Source: an uncultured Eubacteriales bacterium
GTDB taxonomy: Bacteria; Bacillota; Clostridia; Oscillospirales; Acutalibacteraceae
Direction: 5' to 3'
Length of the DNA: 46,959 nt
Assembly (NCBI GenBank): GCA_934541115.1
Contig: CAKTDF010000018.1
Coordinates: 1 to 46,959, forward strand
Below, piece after piece: positions 1 to 8,900 of the stretch (position 1 is its first letter; each line of letters begins with the position of its first letter). The notes beneath the pieces were generated by a model, which had not been told where the DNA came from, searched no databases, and was given only the letters and a program-made list of their open reading frames with translations. Made by a program: the position numbers and the translations under genes.

Positions 1-660
1 TTTGACGAACGTCCTCAGCCGGGAGCCTTTCGCTGTCCTTTTTGAACAGCGAAACAAGCTTTTTGCTCTGCTCTCCGACATCGGCTTTTTCAATCGCCTC
101 AACGCAAAGATCAACAAGCTTTGTGTCCATTTCCGCTGCGGCTTTTGAAAGTTCATCGGTAAGGATTTGACGAACGTCCTCAGCCGGGAGCCTTTCGCTG
201 TCCTTTTTGAACAGCGAAACAAGCTTTTTGCTCTGCTCTCCGTCTTCGGATTTTTCAATCGCCTCAACGCAAAGATCAACAAGTTCTGTGTCCATTTCCG
301 CTGCGGTTTTTGAAAGTTCATCAGTAAGGATTTGATGAACGTCCTCAGCCGGGAGCCTTTCGCTGCCTTTTTTGAGCAGCGAAACAAGTTTTGTGCTCTG
401 CTCTCCGACATCGGCTTTTTCAATCGCCTCAATGCAAAGGTCAATAAGCTTTGTATCCATTTCCGCTGCGGCTTTTGAAAGTTCATCAGTAAGGATTTGA
501 CGAACGTCCTCAGCCGGGAGCCTTTCGCTGTCCTTTTTGAACAGCGAAACAAGCTTTTTGCTCCGTTCTTCATTTTCAGCTTTTTCAATTGCTTCAACGC
601 AAAGATCAACAAGTTCCGTATCCATTTCCGCGGAGGGTTTTGAAAGCTCATCAGTAAGAA
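1..660 (-). repeat. 165-bp in-frame tandem repeats, four copies
   Basis: Units run 1-165, 166-330, 331-495 and 496-660, and continue beyond the left edge. The spacing is exactly 165 bp (55 codons) throughout and the units differ at only a few positions, many of them shared between alternate units (for example CGT/CAT in the VRQ/VHQ codon). Such DNA-level identity points to recent unequal exchange or slippage. Confidence 0.95.
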
Positions 661-733
661 TTTGATGTACACTTTCAAGCGGAAGCTTCAGTGAGCTTGT
701 CCGGAGCAAGGTTTTTAAGTTCGGGTTACACAT
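1..733 (-). CDS. Tandem 55-residue helical repeat protein (3' end outside window)
   Basis: The frame stays open from ATG 733 to the window edge (244 codons) and is preceded by AAGGGTGG on the minus strand. After a short unique N-terminus (MCNPNLKTLL) the protein consists of 55-residue units, four of them visible, each reading roughly LPAEDVRQILTDELSK, then EMDT-LVDLCVEAIEKA, then a Lys-rich end (SKKLVSLFKKDSER). Each unit should form two or three amphipathic helices; there is no signal peptide or membrane segment, so it is probably cytosolic. The phrase ELSKP--EMDT-L-D-C reminds me of the cytosolic N-termini of some clostridial anti-sigma-like proteins, but that is only a resemblance. An ECF-like promoter lies upstream. 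Function unknown; the reading frame and repeat structure are certain. Confidence 0.85.
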   Translation of the reverse strand, partial: MCNPNLKTLLRTSSLKLPLESVHQILTDELSKPSAEMDTELVDLCVEAIEKAENEERSKKLVSLFKKDSERLPAEDVRQILTDELSKAAAEMDTKLIDLCIEAIEKADVGEQSTKLVSLLKKGSERLPAEDVHQILTDELSKTAAEMDTELVDLCVEAIEKSEDGEQSKKLVSLFKKDSERLPAEDVRQILTDELSKAAAEMDTKLVDLCVEAIEKADVGEQSKKLVSLFKKDSERLPAEDVRQ

Positions 734-757
734 GTTACCACCACCCTTGCATATATA

Positions 758-784
758 TAGTCGTAAAAAACGTTAAAATGTTAC
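758..784 (-). promoter_or_regulatory. ECF-type promoter candidate of the repeat protein
   Basis: On the minus strand GTAACATTTT (784-775) is followed after 11 bases by CGACTA (763-758), about 25 bases before the ATG. The same spacing and a closely similar motif occur upstream of the sigma-factor remnant at 5797-5823, suggesting recognition by the same ECF sigma factor. Motif match by eye only. Confidence 0.4.
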
Positions 785-836
785 ACTTTTTTGCAAACTT
801 TTTTATTAAAAATTATTAAACTGACTTTTAGGAATC

Positions 837-884
837 AAAACGCGCTGTTTTTGGGCAAAAAATGCCTTTCAGCGCGTTTTTTTG
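837..884 (-). terminator. Bidirectional hairpin terminator
   Basis: AAAACGCGCTG pairs with CAGCGCGTTTTTTT around an inner GGC/GCC stem. It follows the permease gene on the minus strand; the longer T-run is on the plus strand, where no gene ends. Confidence 0.6.
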
Positions 885-903
885 GTTAAATTGAAAATTT
901 TAG

Positions 904-2190
904 TTATTCGTTTTTCTCATTTATATCATTTTGAGTTGGCTCTTTTTCACCTTTTGCCGCCGAAATCTTTTTAAAACGTGCAAAAAGCTTTTCTGCCATT
1001 GTCTGTTCGGGTTTGTCATTCTCCTCCGGTTTTTTAACCGGGTTCCAAAGATGAATGATTCCCTCGTCGTTGAGAAGCTTGAGCATTATTATGAGTATCG
1101 GCGTAACAAACATGCCGAGGACGCCGAACACCTTTAAGCCGAGATACAGTGCAATAACGGTAACTATAGGCGAAAGACCGAGCTGACCCGCAACGAGCTT
1201 AGGCTCAATTATCTGGCGAACAATGCTTATTACAATATAGATAATTATAAGTCCGATTCCGAACCCGAAATCGCCTGTAATGAGCGAATAAGCCGCCCAC
1301 GGAATCATAACGGTGCCTGTTCCGAAAATCGGAAGAATGTCAACAATCGCCGTTCCTGCCGCAACCATTACTATATATGAGGACTGATAAAGCTTGAGAA
1401 TTTTCAAAACGGTCAGACCGACGGCTACCTCAACAAAGGTAATGAACATTATAAGAACATATGCCTTTGCCATTTTTCCGAGTGATGAGGTCAAAAGAAC
1501 CTTTGCCCTTGAAAGATCAGCGCGCCTGTGCTCCGGAAACTGATTTTTGATGAACAGCTTGATTCCGTCAAACTCCGACGTCATAAAACAGCAGGCTATG
1601 ATTGAAATCAAAACGGCAACAAAAACCGAGGGCAATTGCTTTGCGGTTGAAATTACGCCGCTCAGAGGTCCGGTTATCCACGAGAGGCTGAACTTGCTGC
1701 TCAGTCCGGAGCCTATCTGCTCGGTCAGCTTGCTGCTTTCGCCGGCAATGTACTCGCGCACGCTTGTGAAGAACTCGGCAACGCTTTCGCTTACGGTATT
1801 TTTGATGAACTCCGGCAGCATATTGATAAGATTAGTCAACCATGCCTCAATGTTGTCAACAACAACGTCTGCGCTTTGCAGCTTTGTCATGATGTACTTG
1901 ACAAAGTCCCGTATTTCCTCAAAGGCGCGCACGCCGATGAGTGCGGCGAGCGTGACGACAATGACGATTGTCAAAATCACACACACGCCGGAAGCGGCGC
2001 CGTTTTTTAAAAAAGTTTTTTTGACAAGAAAGTTCTTCGGCTTTTGAAGAATCGCCGCAAAAACAAATGCAATCGCAAACGGAAGACACACCCCAAGGGC
2101 ATATCGTATGATAAAGAGACCTATTGCAATAATCATTGCAAAATAGAGTACATTGATTATTGCGCTGCGCCGTTTTTCGGTTTCGCTCAC
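904..2190 (-). CDS. AI-2E family (UPF0118/PerM-like) transporter
   Basis: Multi-pass membrane protein of the AI-2E family. It shows the family pattern: two N-terminal hydrophobic segments (INVLYFAMIIAIGLFIIRYA), a third near VCVILTIVIVV, a long amphipathic extracytoplasmic stretch, then several closely spaced helices ending with GMFVTPILIIMLKLL, and a charged cytosolic tail. Family members have been linked to export of small molecules or to Na+(Li+)/H+ antiport, so no substrate can be assigned. The start is GTG at 2190 (VSETEKRR), because AAAGGAG lies 9 bases before it; the frame is open 11 codons further up to a TTG without a good ribosome site. The product is 428 residues. Transcribed away from hom. 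Confidence 0.85.
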   Translation of the reverse strand: MSETEKRRSAIINVLYFAMIIAIGLFIIRYALGVCLPFAIAFVFAAILQKPKNFLVKKTFLKNGAASGVCVILTIVIVVTLAALIGVRAFEEIRDFVKYIMTKLQSADVVVDNIEAWLTNLINMLPEFIKNTVSESVAEFFTSVREYIAGESSKLTEQIGSGLSSKFSLSWITGPLSGVISTAKQLPSVFVAVLISIIACCFMTSEFDGIKLFIKNQFPEHRRADLSRAKVLLTSSLGKMAKAYVLIMFITFVEVAVGLTVLKILKLYQSSYIVMVAAGTAIVDILPIFGTGTVMIPWAAYSLITGDFGFGIGLIIIYIVISIVRQIIEPKLVAGQLGLSPIVTVIALYLGLKVFGVLGMFVTPILIIMLKLLNDEGIIHLWNPVKKPEENDKPEQTMAEKLFARFKKISAAKGEKEPTQNDINEKNE

Positions 2191-2384
2191 AGGAAAGCAC
2201 TCCTTTATGTATAAATTTCTCAAATAAACTTAAAGCTTTGTAAAATATATATATTATATTACCCCAAAAACGGCGCAAAAATCAATGGATTTTACAAAAT
2301 CTTTGAAAATTTGAAACAACGCTTTTCCTCATGGTTGAAATGTGGTATCATGTAACCGTTATTTTTGATGAAAGGGTGAGTTTT

Positions 2385-3599
2385 TTGAAAATCGCCATTA
2401 TGGGATACGGCGTTGTTGGCTCCGGCGTTGCCGCGCTGCTCAAAAAGAATGCCGGAATAATAAAAGAAAACACAGGCGCAGAACTTGAATTGAAAAGGAT
2501 TCTTGACATCAGAGATTTTGACGGCGACGAGTTTTCCGCCCTCATGACAAAAGACTTTAAAGACATTGAAAACGACGATGAAATTGACGTTGTTGTTGAA
2601 ACAATGGGCGGTCTCAATCCGGCGTTTGACTTTGTTTCAAGGTGCCTCAAAAAGAAAAAGCACGTTGTTTCTTCAAACAAGGAGCTTGTTGCGGAAAAGG
2701 GCAGCGAGCTGCTTGCCCTCGCCGAAGAAAACAACGTCAACTTCCTTTTTGAAGCGAGCGTCGGCGGCGGCATTCCGATCATTCGCCCCCTCACCCGCTG
2801 CCTCGCCGGCAACCGCATCAGCGCCCTCGCCGGAATACTCAACGGAACAACAAACTTCATTATGACTAAAATGATAACGGAGAGGTCTGACTTTGCTTCT
2901 GCTCTTGCCCTTGCTCAAAAGCTCGGCTATGCAGAAAAAGACCCCACCGCGGACGTTGAGGGAATTGACGCCTGCCGCAAGATATGCATTCTTGCCTCGC
3001 TCGCTTTCGGCAGCCACATCTCGCCCTCATGCGTGCACACAGAGGGAATCACAAAAATTGCGCTTTCAGACGTTGAGTTTGCCGACCGTTTCGGATATGT
3101 GATCAAGCTCATCGCTCAGGCAAAAACACTTGAGAACAAAAAGGTTTCAATCATGGTTTCTCCTGCGCTCGTTCAAAAAAGCAGCATGCTCTCCATGGTG
3201 AACGATGTCTTTAACGCCTGCCTTGTTCGCGGAGACCAAACCGGAGACGTTCTTCTCTATGGAAAAGGCGCAGGAAAAAGCGCAACTGCCTCTGCCGTTG
3301 TCGGCGACATTATCGACTGCTGCGACAACAGCGAAAAGCGCAAGGTCTTTGGTTGGAAAAAAGAGGCATGCGGACTTGTTGAAGATTACCTCAATGTGCC
3401 CGTCAGGCTTTTTGTCCGCGCAAAGCTCTGCTCAAAAAAAGCTGTGCTTTCAGCCTTTGAAAACGCGCAGATCATTGAAAACGCAGAAAAAGGCGAGCTT
3501 GCTTTCATTACCGATGAAAAAGAGGAGGGCAAGCTGAAAGACGCCCTTTCTTCTTCCGGTATTGAAGTTTTGTCGGTGATTCGCGTTACCGATTATTGA
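2385..3599 (+). CDS. hom: Homoserine dehydrogenase
   Basis: Catalyses NAD(P)H-dependent reduction of aspartate semialdehyde to homoserine, the branch point toward threonine and methionine. The N-terminus has the Rossmann motif GYGVVGSG; then come SSNKELVAEKG, the family signature GILNGTTNFIMTKM and GYAEKDPTADVEGIDA with the catalytic-region Asp/Lys residues, and a C-terminal ACT-like segment (PVRLFVRAKL to the end) expected to bind an effector amino acid. The frame opens at 2331, but GAAAGGGTGAG sits just before TTG 2385, which gives the typical beginning KIAIMGYG; 404 residues. lysC starts 24 bases downstream, forming an aspartate-pathway operon. Confidence 0.93.
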   Translation: MKIAIMGYGVVGSGVAALLKKNAGIIKENTGAELELKRILDIRDFDGDEFSALMTKDFKDIENDDEIDVVVETMGGLNPAFDFVSRCLKKKKHVVSSNKELVAEKGSELLALAEENNVNFLFEASVGGGIPIIRPLTRCLAGNRISALAGILNGTTNFIMTKMITERSDFASALALAQKLGYAEKDPTADVEGIDACRKICILASLAFGSHISPSCVHTEGITKIALSDVEFADRFGYVIKLIAQAKTLENKKVSIMVSPALVQKSSMLSMVNDVFNACLVRGDQTGDVLLYGKGAGKSATASAVVGDIIDCCDNSEKRKVFGWKKEACGLVEDYLNVPVRLFVRAKLCSKKAVLSAFENAQIIENAEKGELAFITDEKEEGKLKDALSSSGIEVLSVIRVTDY

Positions 3600-3623
3600 T
3601 TTTTCAAAAAAGGAGGGCTAATA

Positions 3624-4826
3624 ATGGCACTTATAGTACAGAAATTCGGCGGTTCCTCCGTTGCTAACGCCGAAAGGGTTATGAATGTTGCGAAAATAGT
3701 TACGGAAACCTATAAACAAGGCAATGACGTTGCCGTTGTTGTCTCTGCTCAAGGCGACACAACGGACGACCTCATTGAAAAAGCACGGGAGATCAATCCC
3801 GAGGCTTCAAAAAGAGAAATGGATATGCTTTTGACAGCAGGCGAGCAGATTTCAATCGCGCTGCTTGCAATGGCGATTCAAAAGCTTGGCTGTCCGGTGG
3901 TCTCGCTGCTCGGCTGGCAGGCAGGATTCAACACAAACAGCGCCTACGGTTCGGCAAGGATTGAAAAAATCAAAACCGAACGTATGCTCTCGGAGCTTGA
4001 TAAAAAGAAAATTGTTATTGTTGCCGGCTTTCAGGGCATCAACAAGTCAGACGATCTGACAACGCTCGGCCGCGGCGGCTCAGACACCTCTGCCGTTGCA
4101 ATTGCAGCCGCATTGCACGCAGACCGCTGCCAAATCTTTACCGATGTAGCCGGCGTTTTCACCGCCGACCCGAGAAAGGTTGAAAACGCTCAAAAGCTCA
4201 AGGATATTACTTATGACGAAATGCTTGAGCTTGCAACTTTGGGCGCGCAGGTACTAAACAACCGTTCGGTTGAGATGGCAAAAAAATACGGAGTTGAACT
4301 TGAAGTTCTTTCAAGCCTTGAAAGAGAAAGCGGAACAATAGTCAGGGAGGTTGCAAAAATGGAGAAAATGCTCATCAGAGGCGTAACAAAAGACACAAAC
4401 GTTGCAAGAATTTCGGTTGTCGGCATGAAAGACGTTCCCGGCAACGCATTCAAAATGTTTTCAAAGCTTGCCGCAAAAAAAATCAACATTGACGTCATTC
4501 TTCAGTCCATCGGACGCGACGGAACAAAGGACATTTCTTTCACCTGCAGCGAAGATAACTCAAAGCAGGCAGTTGAAATTCTTGAAGATATGTTCTCTGA
4601 GGAGGGCGCAACTGTTACCTGTGACAACTCAATCGCCAAGGTTTCAATCGTCGGAGCCGGAATGCAAACACACTCGGGCGCAGCGGCAAAAATGTTCGGC
4701 GCACTTTATGAAGCCGGAATCAACATCAGCATGATTTCAACGAGTGAAATTACTGTCTCCGTTCTCATAAAAAGAGAATTTGCAGACCAGGCGGTTTCCG
4801 CCGTCCACAAGGCTTTCTTCAACTGA
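3624..4826 (+). CDS. lysC: Aspartate kinase, monofunctional, with ACT pair
   Basis: Phosphorylates aspartate, the first step of the Lys/Thr/Met pathway. Motifs in order: KFGGSSV at residues 7-13, the TTLGRGGSDTSA substrate and nucleotide loop, IFTDVAGVFTADPR, and two C-terminal ACT domains (VARISVVGMKDVPG and AKVSIVGAGMQTHSGAAAKM) that mediate feedback inhibition in the family. Length (400) is normal for the monofunctional class. AAAGGAGG precedes the ATG. It follows hom closely, so both are probably one transcript ended by the hairpin at 4851-4902. Confidence 0.95.
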   Translation: MALIVQKFGGSSVANAERVMNVAKIVTETYKQGNDVAVVVSAQGDTTDDLIEKAREINPEASKREMDMLLTAGEQISIALLAMAIQKLGCPVVSLLGWQAGFNTNSAYGSARIEKIKTERMLSELDKKKIVIVAGFQGINKSDDLTTLGRGGSDTSAVAIAAALHADRCQIFTDVAGVFTADPRKVENAQKLKDITYDEMLELATLGAQVLNNRSVEMAKKYGVELEVLSSLERESGTIVREVAKMEKMLIRGVTKDTNVARISVVGMKDVPGNAFKMFSKLAAKKINIDVILQSIGRDGTKDISFTCSEDNSKQAVEILEDMFSEEGATVTCDNSIAKVSIVGAGMQTHSGAAAKMFGALYEAGINISMISTSEITVSVLIKREFADQAVSAVHKAFFN

Positions 4827-4850
4827 TACACAAAAGAAAACGGAATTATA

Positions 4851-4902
4851 AAAACAGCGGCTGCAACTCGTTCGGTTATTTCCGGACGTTTGCAGTCGTT
4901 TT
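4851..4902 (+). terminator. Terminator after hom-lysC
   Basis: AAAACAGCGGCTGCAA pairs imperfectly with TTTGCAGTCGTTTT. It separates lysC from the acetyltransferase gene. Confidence 0.6.
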
Positions 4903-4922
4903 GACAAAAGGAGGAGAACCGT

Positions 4923-5468
4923 TTGAAATTCTATAAAACAGTGACTCTAAAAGACGGACGCGAGTGTGTACTCAGAAACGGAGACGAAGCGGACGGAAAG
5001 GACGGCGCAGATGTTTTTAACCTGACTCATTCGGAAACAGATTTTCTTCTTACCTATCCGGACGAATGCACGCTCAGCGTTGAGGACGAAAGCAAATTTC
5101 TCAAAGCAAAAACAGAAAGCGAAAATGAAATTGAAATTCTCGCCTTTGTTGACGGAAAAATTGCGGGAACAGCGGGCTTTGAAGCGGTTGGCGAAAAATT
5201 CAAGCTCCGGCACCGCGCGGAATTCGGCGTAAGCGTTGCAAAAGAATTTTGGGGACTCGGAATCGGCAAAGAGCTTTTAAAAGCCTGCATTGAATGTGCA
5301 AAAAAGGCGGGCTATGTTCAGCTTGAACTGAACGTTGTTGCCGAAAACGAGCGCGCAATTGCGATGTACAAAAAAGCCGGGTTCAGAGAATACGGCAGAA
5401 ATCCAAGGGGCTTTAAAAAACGCCCGGACGGCTTTCAGGAGCTTGTCTACATGTTCCTCGAGCTGTGA
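4923..5468 (+). CDS. GNAT family N-acetyltransferase
   Basis: Acetyl-CoA-dependent acetyltransferase of the GNAT fold, RimJ/RimL-like. Visible are the beta4/motif A region (RAEFGVSVAKEFWGLGIGKELL, with the acetyl-CoA pyrophosphate loop GLGIGKE) and the C-terminal motif NVVAENERAIAMYKKAGF found in the amino-terminal and diamine acetylating groups. Length 181 is usual. The start is TTG at 4923, set by AAAGGAGGAGAACC immediately upstream. The acceptor substrate cannot be told. It stands alone between two terminators. Confidence 0.85.
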   Translation: MKFYKTVTLKDGRECVLRNGDEADGKDGADVFNLTHSETDFLLTYPDECTLSVEDESKFLKAKTESENEIEILAFVDGKIAGTAGFEAVGEKFKLRHRAEFGVSVAKEFWGLGIGKELLKACIECAKKAGYVQLELNVVAENERAIAMYKKAGFREYGRNPRGFKKRPDGFQELVYMFLEL

Positions 5469-5481
5469 TTTACACAAGAGC

Positions 5482-5521
5482 AAAAGCAAGGCTGTCTTAA
5501 ATCGGGCAGCCTTGCTTTTTT
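5482..5521 (+). terminator. Terminator of the acetyltransferase gene
   Basis: AAAAGCAAGGCTG pairs with CAGCCTTGCTTTTTT across a short loop; a clear Rho-independent terminator with a T-run on the plus strand. Confidence 0.85.
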
Positions 5522-5577
5522 CGTTGAGGTTTACTTCGTCAGAGGGAAGATCACGCCGATAACCTCGTTTTCGGTCA

Positions 5578-5754
5578 GACATTCAGCGATGAAACAAAAA
5601 ATGTGTTCTACGTAAATTCTTCGGCAACGTATAAATTGCGGACGTAGCCGTTTAAATAAAGAATCAGACCGTCCTTATACTCTCTGACTGTTTCTGCCGG
5701 TCCTTCATCGTCACCGGCAAGAAAACGGCGGTAGCTACTTGCACCGTTATCCAT
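5578..5754 (-). pseudogene. Truncated sigma-70 family sigma factor
   Basis: ATG 5754 has a strong site (AAAGGAGG, 7-base spacing) and encodes 48 residues beginning MDNGASSYRRFLAGDD and ending YVAEEFT before TAG 5610-5608. This is the N-terminal region 2 of small sigma-70 family factors (pattern DGLILYLN...AEE-T-DTF). Reading through the TAG gives NTFFVSSL, which still resembles the family continuation EDTF; another stop follows at once. The rest of the gene (regions 2.3 to 4) is missing. In another frame the DNA then reads NEVIGVIFPLTK followed by a stop, perhaps the tail of a different lost gene. Promoter and ribosome site are intact, so a 48-residue peptide may still be made. Confidence 0.7.
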
Positions 5755-5796
5755 TGGCTGCCTCCTTTCCGAAAGGTTCTTTTGCCTTTCACTTAT

Positions 5797-5823
5797 TAGT
5801 CGCAGGAAAGCGAAAAAAGTCTC
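5797..5823 (-). promoter_or_regulatory. ECF-type promoter of the sigma-factor remnant
   Basis: Minus strand GAGACTTTTT (5823-5814), 11 bases, CGACTA (5802-5797), followed by ATAAGTGAAAG. Spacing is identical to the candidate at 758-784. Sigma factors of this class commonly control their own gene. Confidence 0.4.
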
Positions 5824-5842
5824 ACCAAAACTATAAGATTAT

Positions 5843-5872
5843 AAAAACGACTGCCGTGCTGCACCGGCAGTC
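5843..5872 (-). terminator. Second terminator downstream of the giant protein gene
   Basis: Minus strand GACTGCCG - loop - CGGCAGTC followed by GTTTTTAT. Backs up the hairpin at 5887-5920. Confidence 0.65.
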
Positions 5873-5886
5873 AAATATAAATTTTG

Positions 5887-5920
5887 AAAAAAGAGAGCTG
5901 CCCACACGGGCAGCCCTCTT
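5887..5920 (-). terminator. Terminator of the giant protein gene
   Basis: Minus strand GAGGGCTGCCC pairs with GGGCAGCTCTC, followed by TTTTTT; it begins a few bases after the stop codon at 5925. Confidence 0.8.
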
Positions 5921-5924
5921 ACTT

Positions 5925-8900
5925 TTAATAGTGAATCACCTTGCAGTAGCAAGTCTTTCTGATATGAAAAATCTTCCAGAAGAAACGAAGAATCGTATAA
6001 AGGAACTTCATGAACGGATGCTTCTTGTGGCAGATGCAGCCGCAGTCTCCGTTGTAATCCGGATCTCCCATGTCCTTTGAGCACTCGTCGCAATAGCCGT
6101 CGCCGTCATTGTCAACGTGATCCGTCACCTCAATGACCTCGGTTGCAAGTATGGTTCCGCAAACGGTGCATCTTGCCTGCTTTTTGCCTTCCTTTGTGCA
6201 GGTTGGAGCCTTGATAATTTCCCATTCGCCGCGCTCATGACCGAGAGCGTGAACAATGCCGCCGTTTTTGGTATCACCGCAAACGGTGCACTTATATGTC
6301 AGGAAACCGTCGTCAATGCATGTTGCCGTGTTTTCGCTCACTTCATAGGAGTGACCTTTCGCCTTGATCGTCTCCTCTGTGAGCATGGTTCCGCAGCCGC
6401 CGACGCACTCTTTATATCTGTGTCCGGTTTCTGTGCAGGTGGGTTCCTTGTCTGTGATCCAATCGCCCTCTGTGTGGCTGAGCTTGCGCAGCTCTTTTGT
6501 TACGGAAACGCCGCAGTTTTCGCGCTTGCAGTGCTTTTCCGCCTCGCCTTTTTCGGCGCAGGTTGCTTCCTTGGTTGTTACCCATTCACTCCAGTCATGA
6601 CCGAGAGCGGTTCCGTATACCTTTATGGTATCGGTTGCATCGCAGCGGTCACATTTTGCGGTCTTTGTTGCAATGCCCGTACAGGTTGCATTACCGTCAA
6701 GAACATAATTTGAGAAAGTGTGACCCAGAGCCGAAGCAGGAACCTCACGGGTAACGGGATATTCTCCGCAAACCGAGCACCTTGCAGTTTCAATTGCATT
6801 CGCCGTGCAGGTTGCCGGAGTTGTGGTTATATATGTTGTGTAGACATGCTCGCTGCTCACCGGAATTGCCTCTCCTGCCTTTGCAACTTCACCGCAAAGA
6901 TCGCAGACATAGTCGCCGGTGTAGCCCTCTTCAAGGCATGTTGGAGCCTTGACGGTCTTTTCGTCAAGTGAATAGTTGATATGTCCTGTTGCGGCAAGCG
7001 TTTCGCTGCTGTATACCGTTTTGCAGACCGAGCAGGAAACAACGCGTTTGCCGGCTGTTGTGCAGGTGGGTTCAACATACTCTGAAACAACAAAGTTATG
7101 CGCTCCGCCGGCAACCTCAACCTTTGAGGTTTCGTCCTGTCCATGGCAGACCGAGCACTCTTTGATTTTGTAATAGCCCTTTGTGCAATCGGTATTTTCG
7201 CCGTCTTCTTTAACGGTTACCCAAGCCCATGTGTGACCGAGAGCGGCAACGTCACGGTCTTCATTTGCTGTGCAGCCTGTGCGCAGGCAGTGTCTCTCCT
7301 GCTTTCCGCCGGTGGTGCAGTCAACCTTATCCTGACCCTCAACGAACGCCCATTCGCTCCAGTCGTGACCGAGAGCGGTGTTCTTTGCGGTAACGTTTTC
7401 AGTTGCGTCGCAGCCCTCGCGTTCGCAGGTTGCGGTTCTTGTTCCGTCCTTTTCACAGGAGGCGTCGTTATTATACTTGTAATCTCTGAACCAATGACCG
7501 AGCGCAGAGCCTTCTTCTTCAACGCAGCTTTCACTGTATTCACCGCAATAAGCGCAGGTTCCGTGCTTTGTGCCGTTGGCGGTGCAGGTTGCGTTGCCGT
7601 CGGAAATCCAGTAAACGATTCTGTGTTTCAGCACTGAATCGGGGTCTTCAATGGTCTTCTTTGCTTTTCCGCATACGGTGCAGTATGCGCTCTTTGTTCC
7701 GTGCTGCTTGCAGGTTGAGTCATTGTTTGAGGTATACTTATCGGCTTCTGTTACCGGATCCGGAAAACGGTGCTGACCCTTTGTGCCCTCAACAGTTCTG
7801 ACGTCCTTTGCTCCGCAAACAGAGCAGGTTCCCTCCTCTTTTGCATCTTCAAGGCAGGTTGCCTCTGTTTTCAGCACATAATCCACAAAATCGTGCGGAA
7901 GCTTTGTGCCTTCTGCGGTTACGGTAATATCATGACCGCAGGCCGAGCAGCGACCGGTCTTTGTGCCGTCGGAGGTGCAGGTTGCGTTGTCGTTATATAT
8001 GTATTCTTTGATGCTGTGAGCTTTCTTTGAGCCTACGTCGGCAACGGTATCCGTCTTGCTGCAGCGTTCGCATTTTGCTGTTTTGGTTCCGTCGCTTTCG
8101 CAGGTTGCATTATTATCAGACTTATAATTTTTAAACTCGTGACCGAGAGCTGAATTTTCAATTTCAACCGTATCGGTTACGGTGCAGCGGGTGCACTTTG
8201 CGGTTTTAGTCTCATTGGTTTCGCAGCCGGCATTATTGTCGGACTTATAGTTTTTAAACTCGTGACCGAGAGCCTCACTGCCTTCAACATATCTTGTGTC
8301 TGTTGCCGAGCAACGGGTGCAGCTGCCGGTTTCCTTTGCAGGCTCGGTGCAGGTTGCGTCAAAGACCTTGCTGTAGTTCTGATAGTCGTGGCCCGTAGCG
8401 GTAAGCTCGGCACGTTTGATAACGTTTTTGCAGACTGAGCAAATTTGAACCTCTGAACCATTCTGAACGCAAGTCGGTTCAACTTCTGTTGTCCATTCCC
8501 CGAGAGTGTGATCAGCAAGCGGAAGAGTTTCAACAGTCAGCGTTGCAATACACTTATCATTCAGACACTTTTTATAGGTTCTGCCTGCCGCCGTGCAGGT
8601 TGAATCCTCTTTAAAAATCTCTTCTGACCAGTTGTGGCCGGACTTATTTATAACATCTATATCGTACTTTTTCTTATACTGACATTTGTCACGGCGGCAA
8701 AGGCGCCTTCTGAGTCCGTCACTGTCGCAGGTTGCTTCGGTCACAACCTCCCAATCTTCCCAATCGTGACCGAGAGCGTCAACAACAACACCCTCATCGC
8801 CGCCGTTGTTCGGGTCGGTCTTTCCGCAGCCCTTAGCAGAACAGATATACTTTTTGAGTCCGGTACTCTCGCAGGTTGCCGGAGTTATAACGGTTTCCAC

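Noticed and set aside
1..660. CRISPR-like regular repeats at the left edge
   Set aside because: The period is 165 bp with no spacers, and the repeats are in frame within an open coding sequence.
2224..2384. T-box or riboswitch before hom
   Set aside because: The leader is short and AT-rich with no specifier stem, antiterminator motif or terminator.
5540..5650. Plus-strand frame reading FSDETKNVFYVNSSATYKL opposite the sigma remnant
   Set aside because: No start or ribosome site, very short, and the opposite strand carries a better explained remnant.
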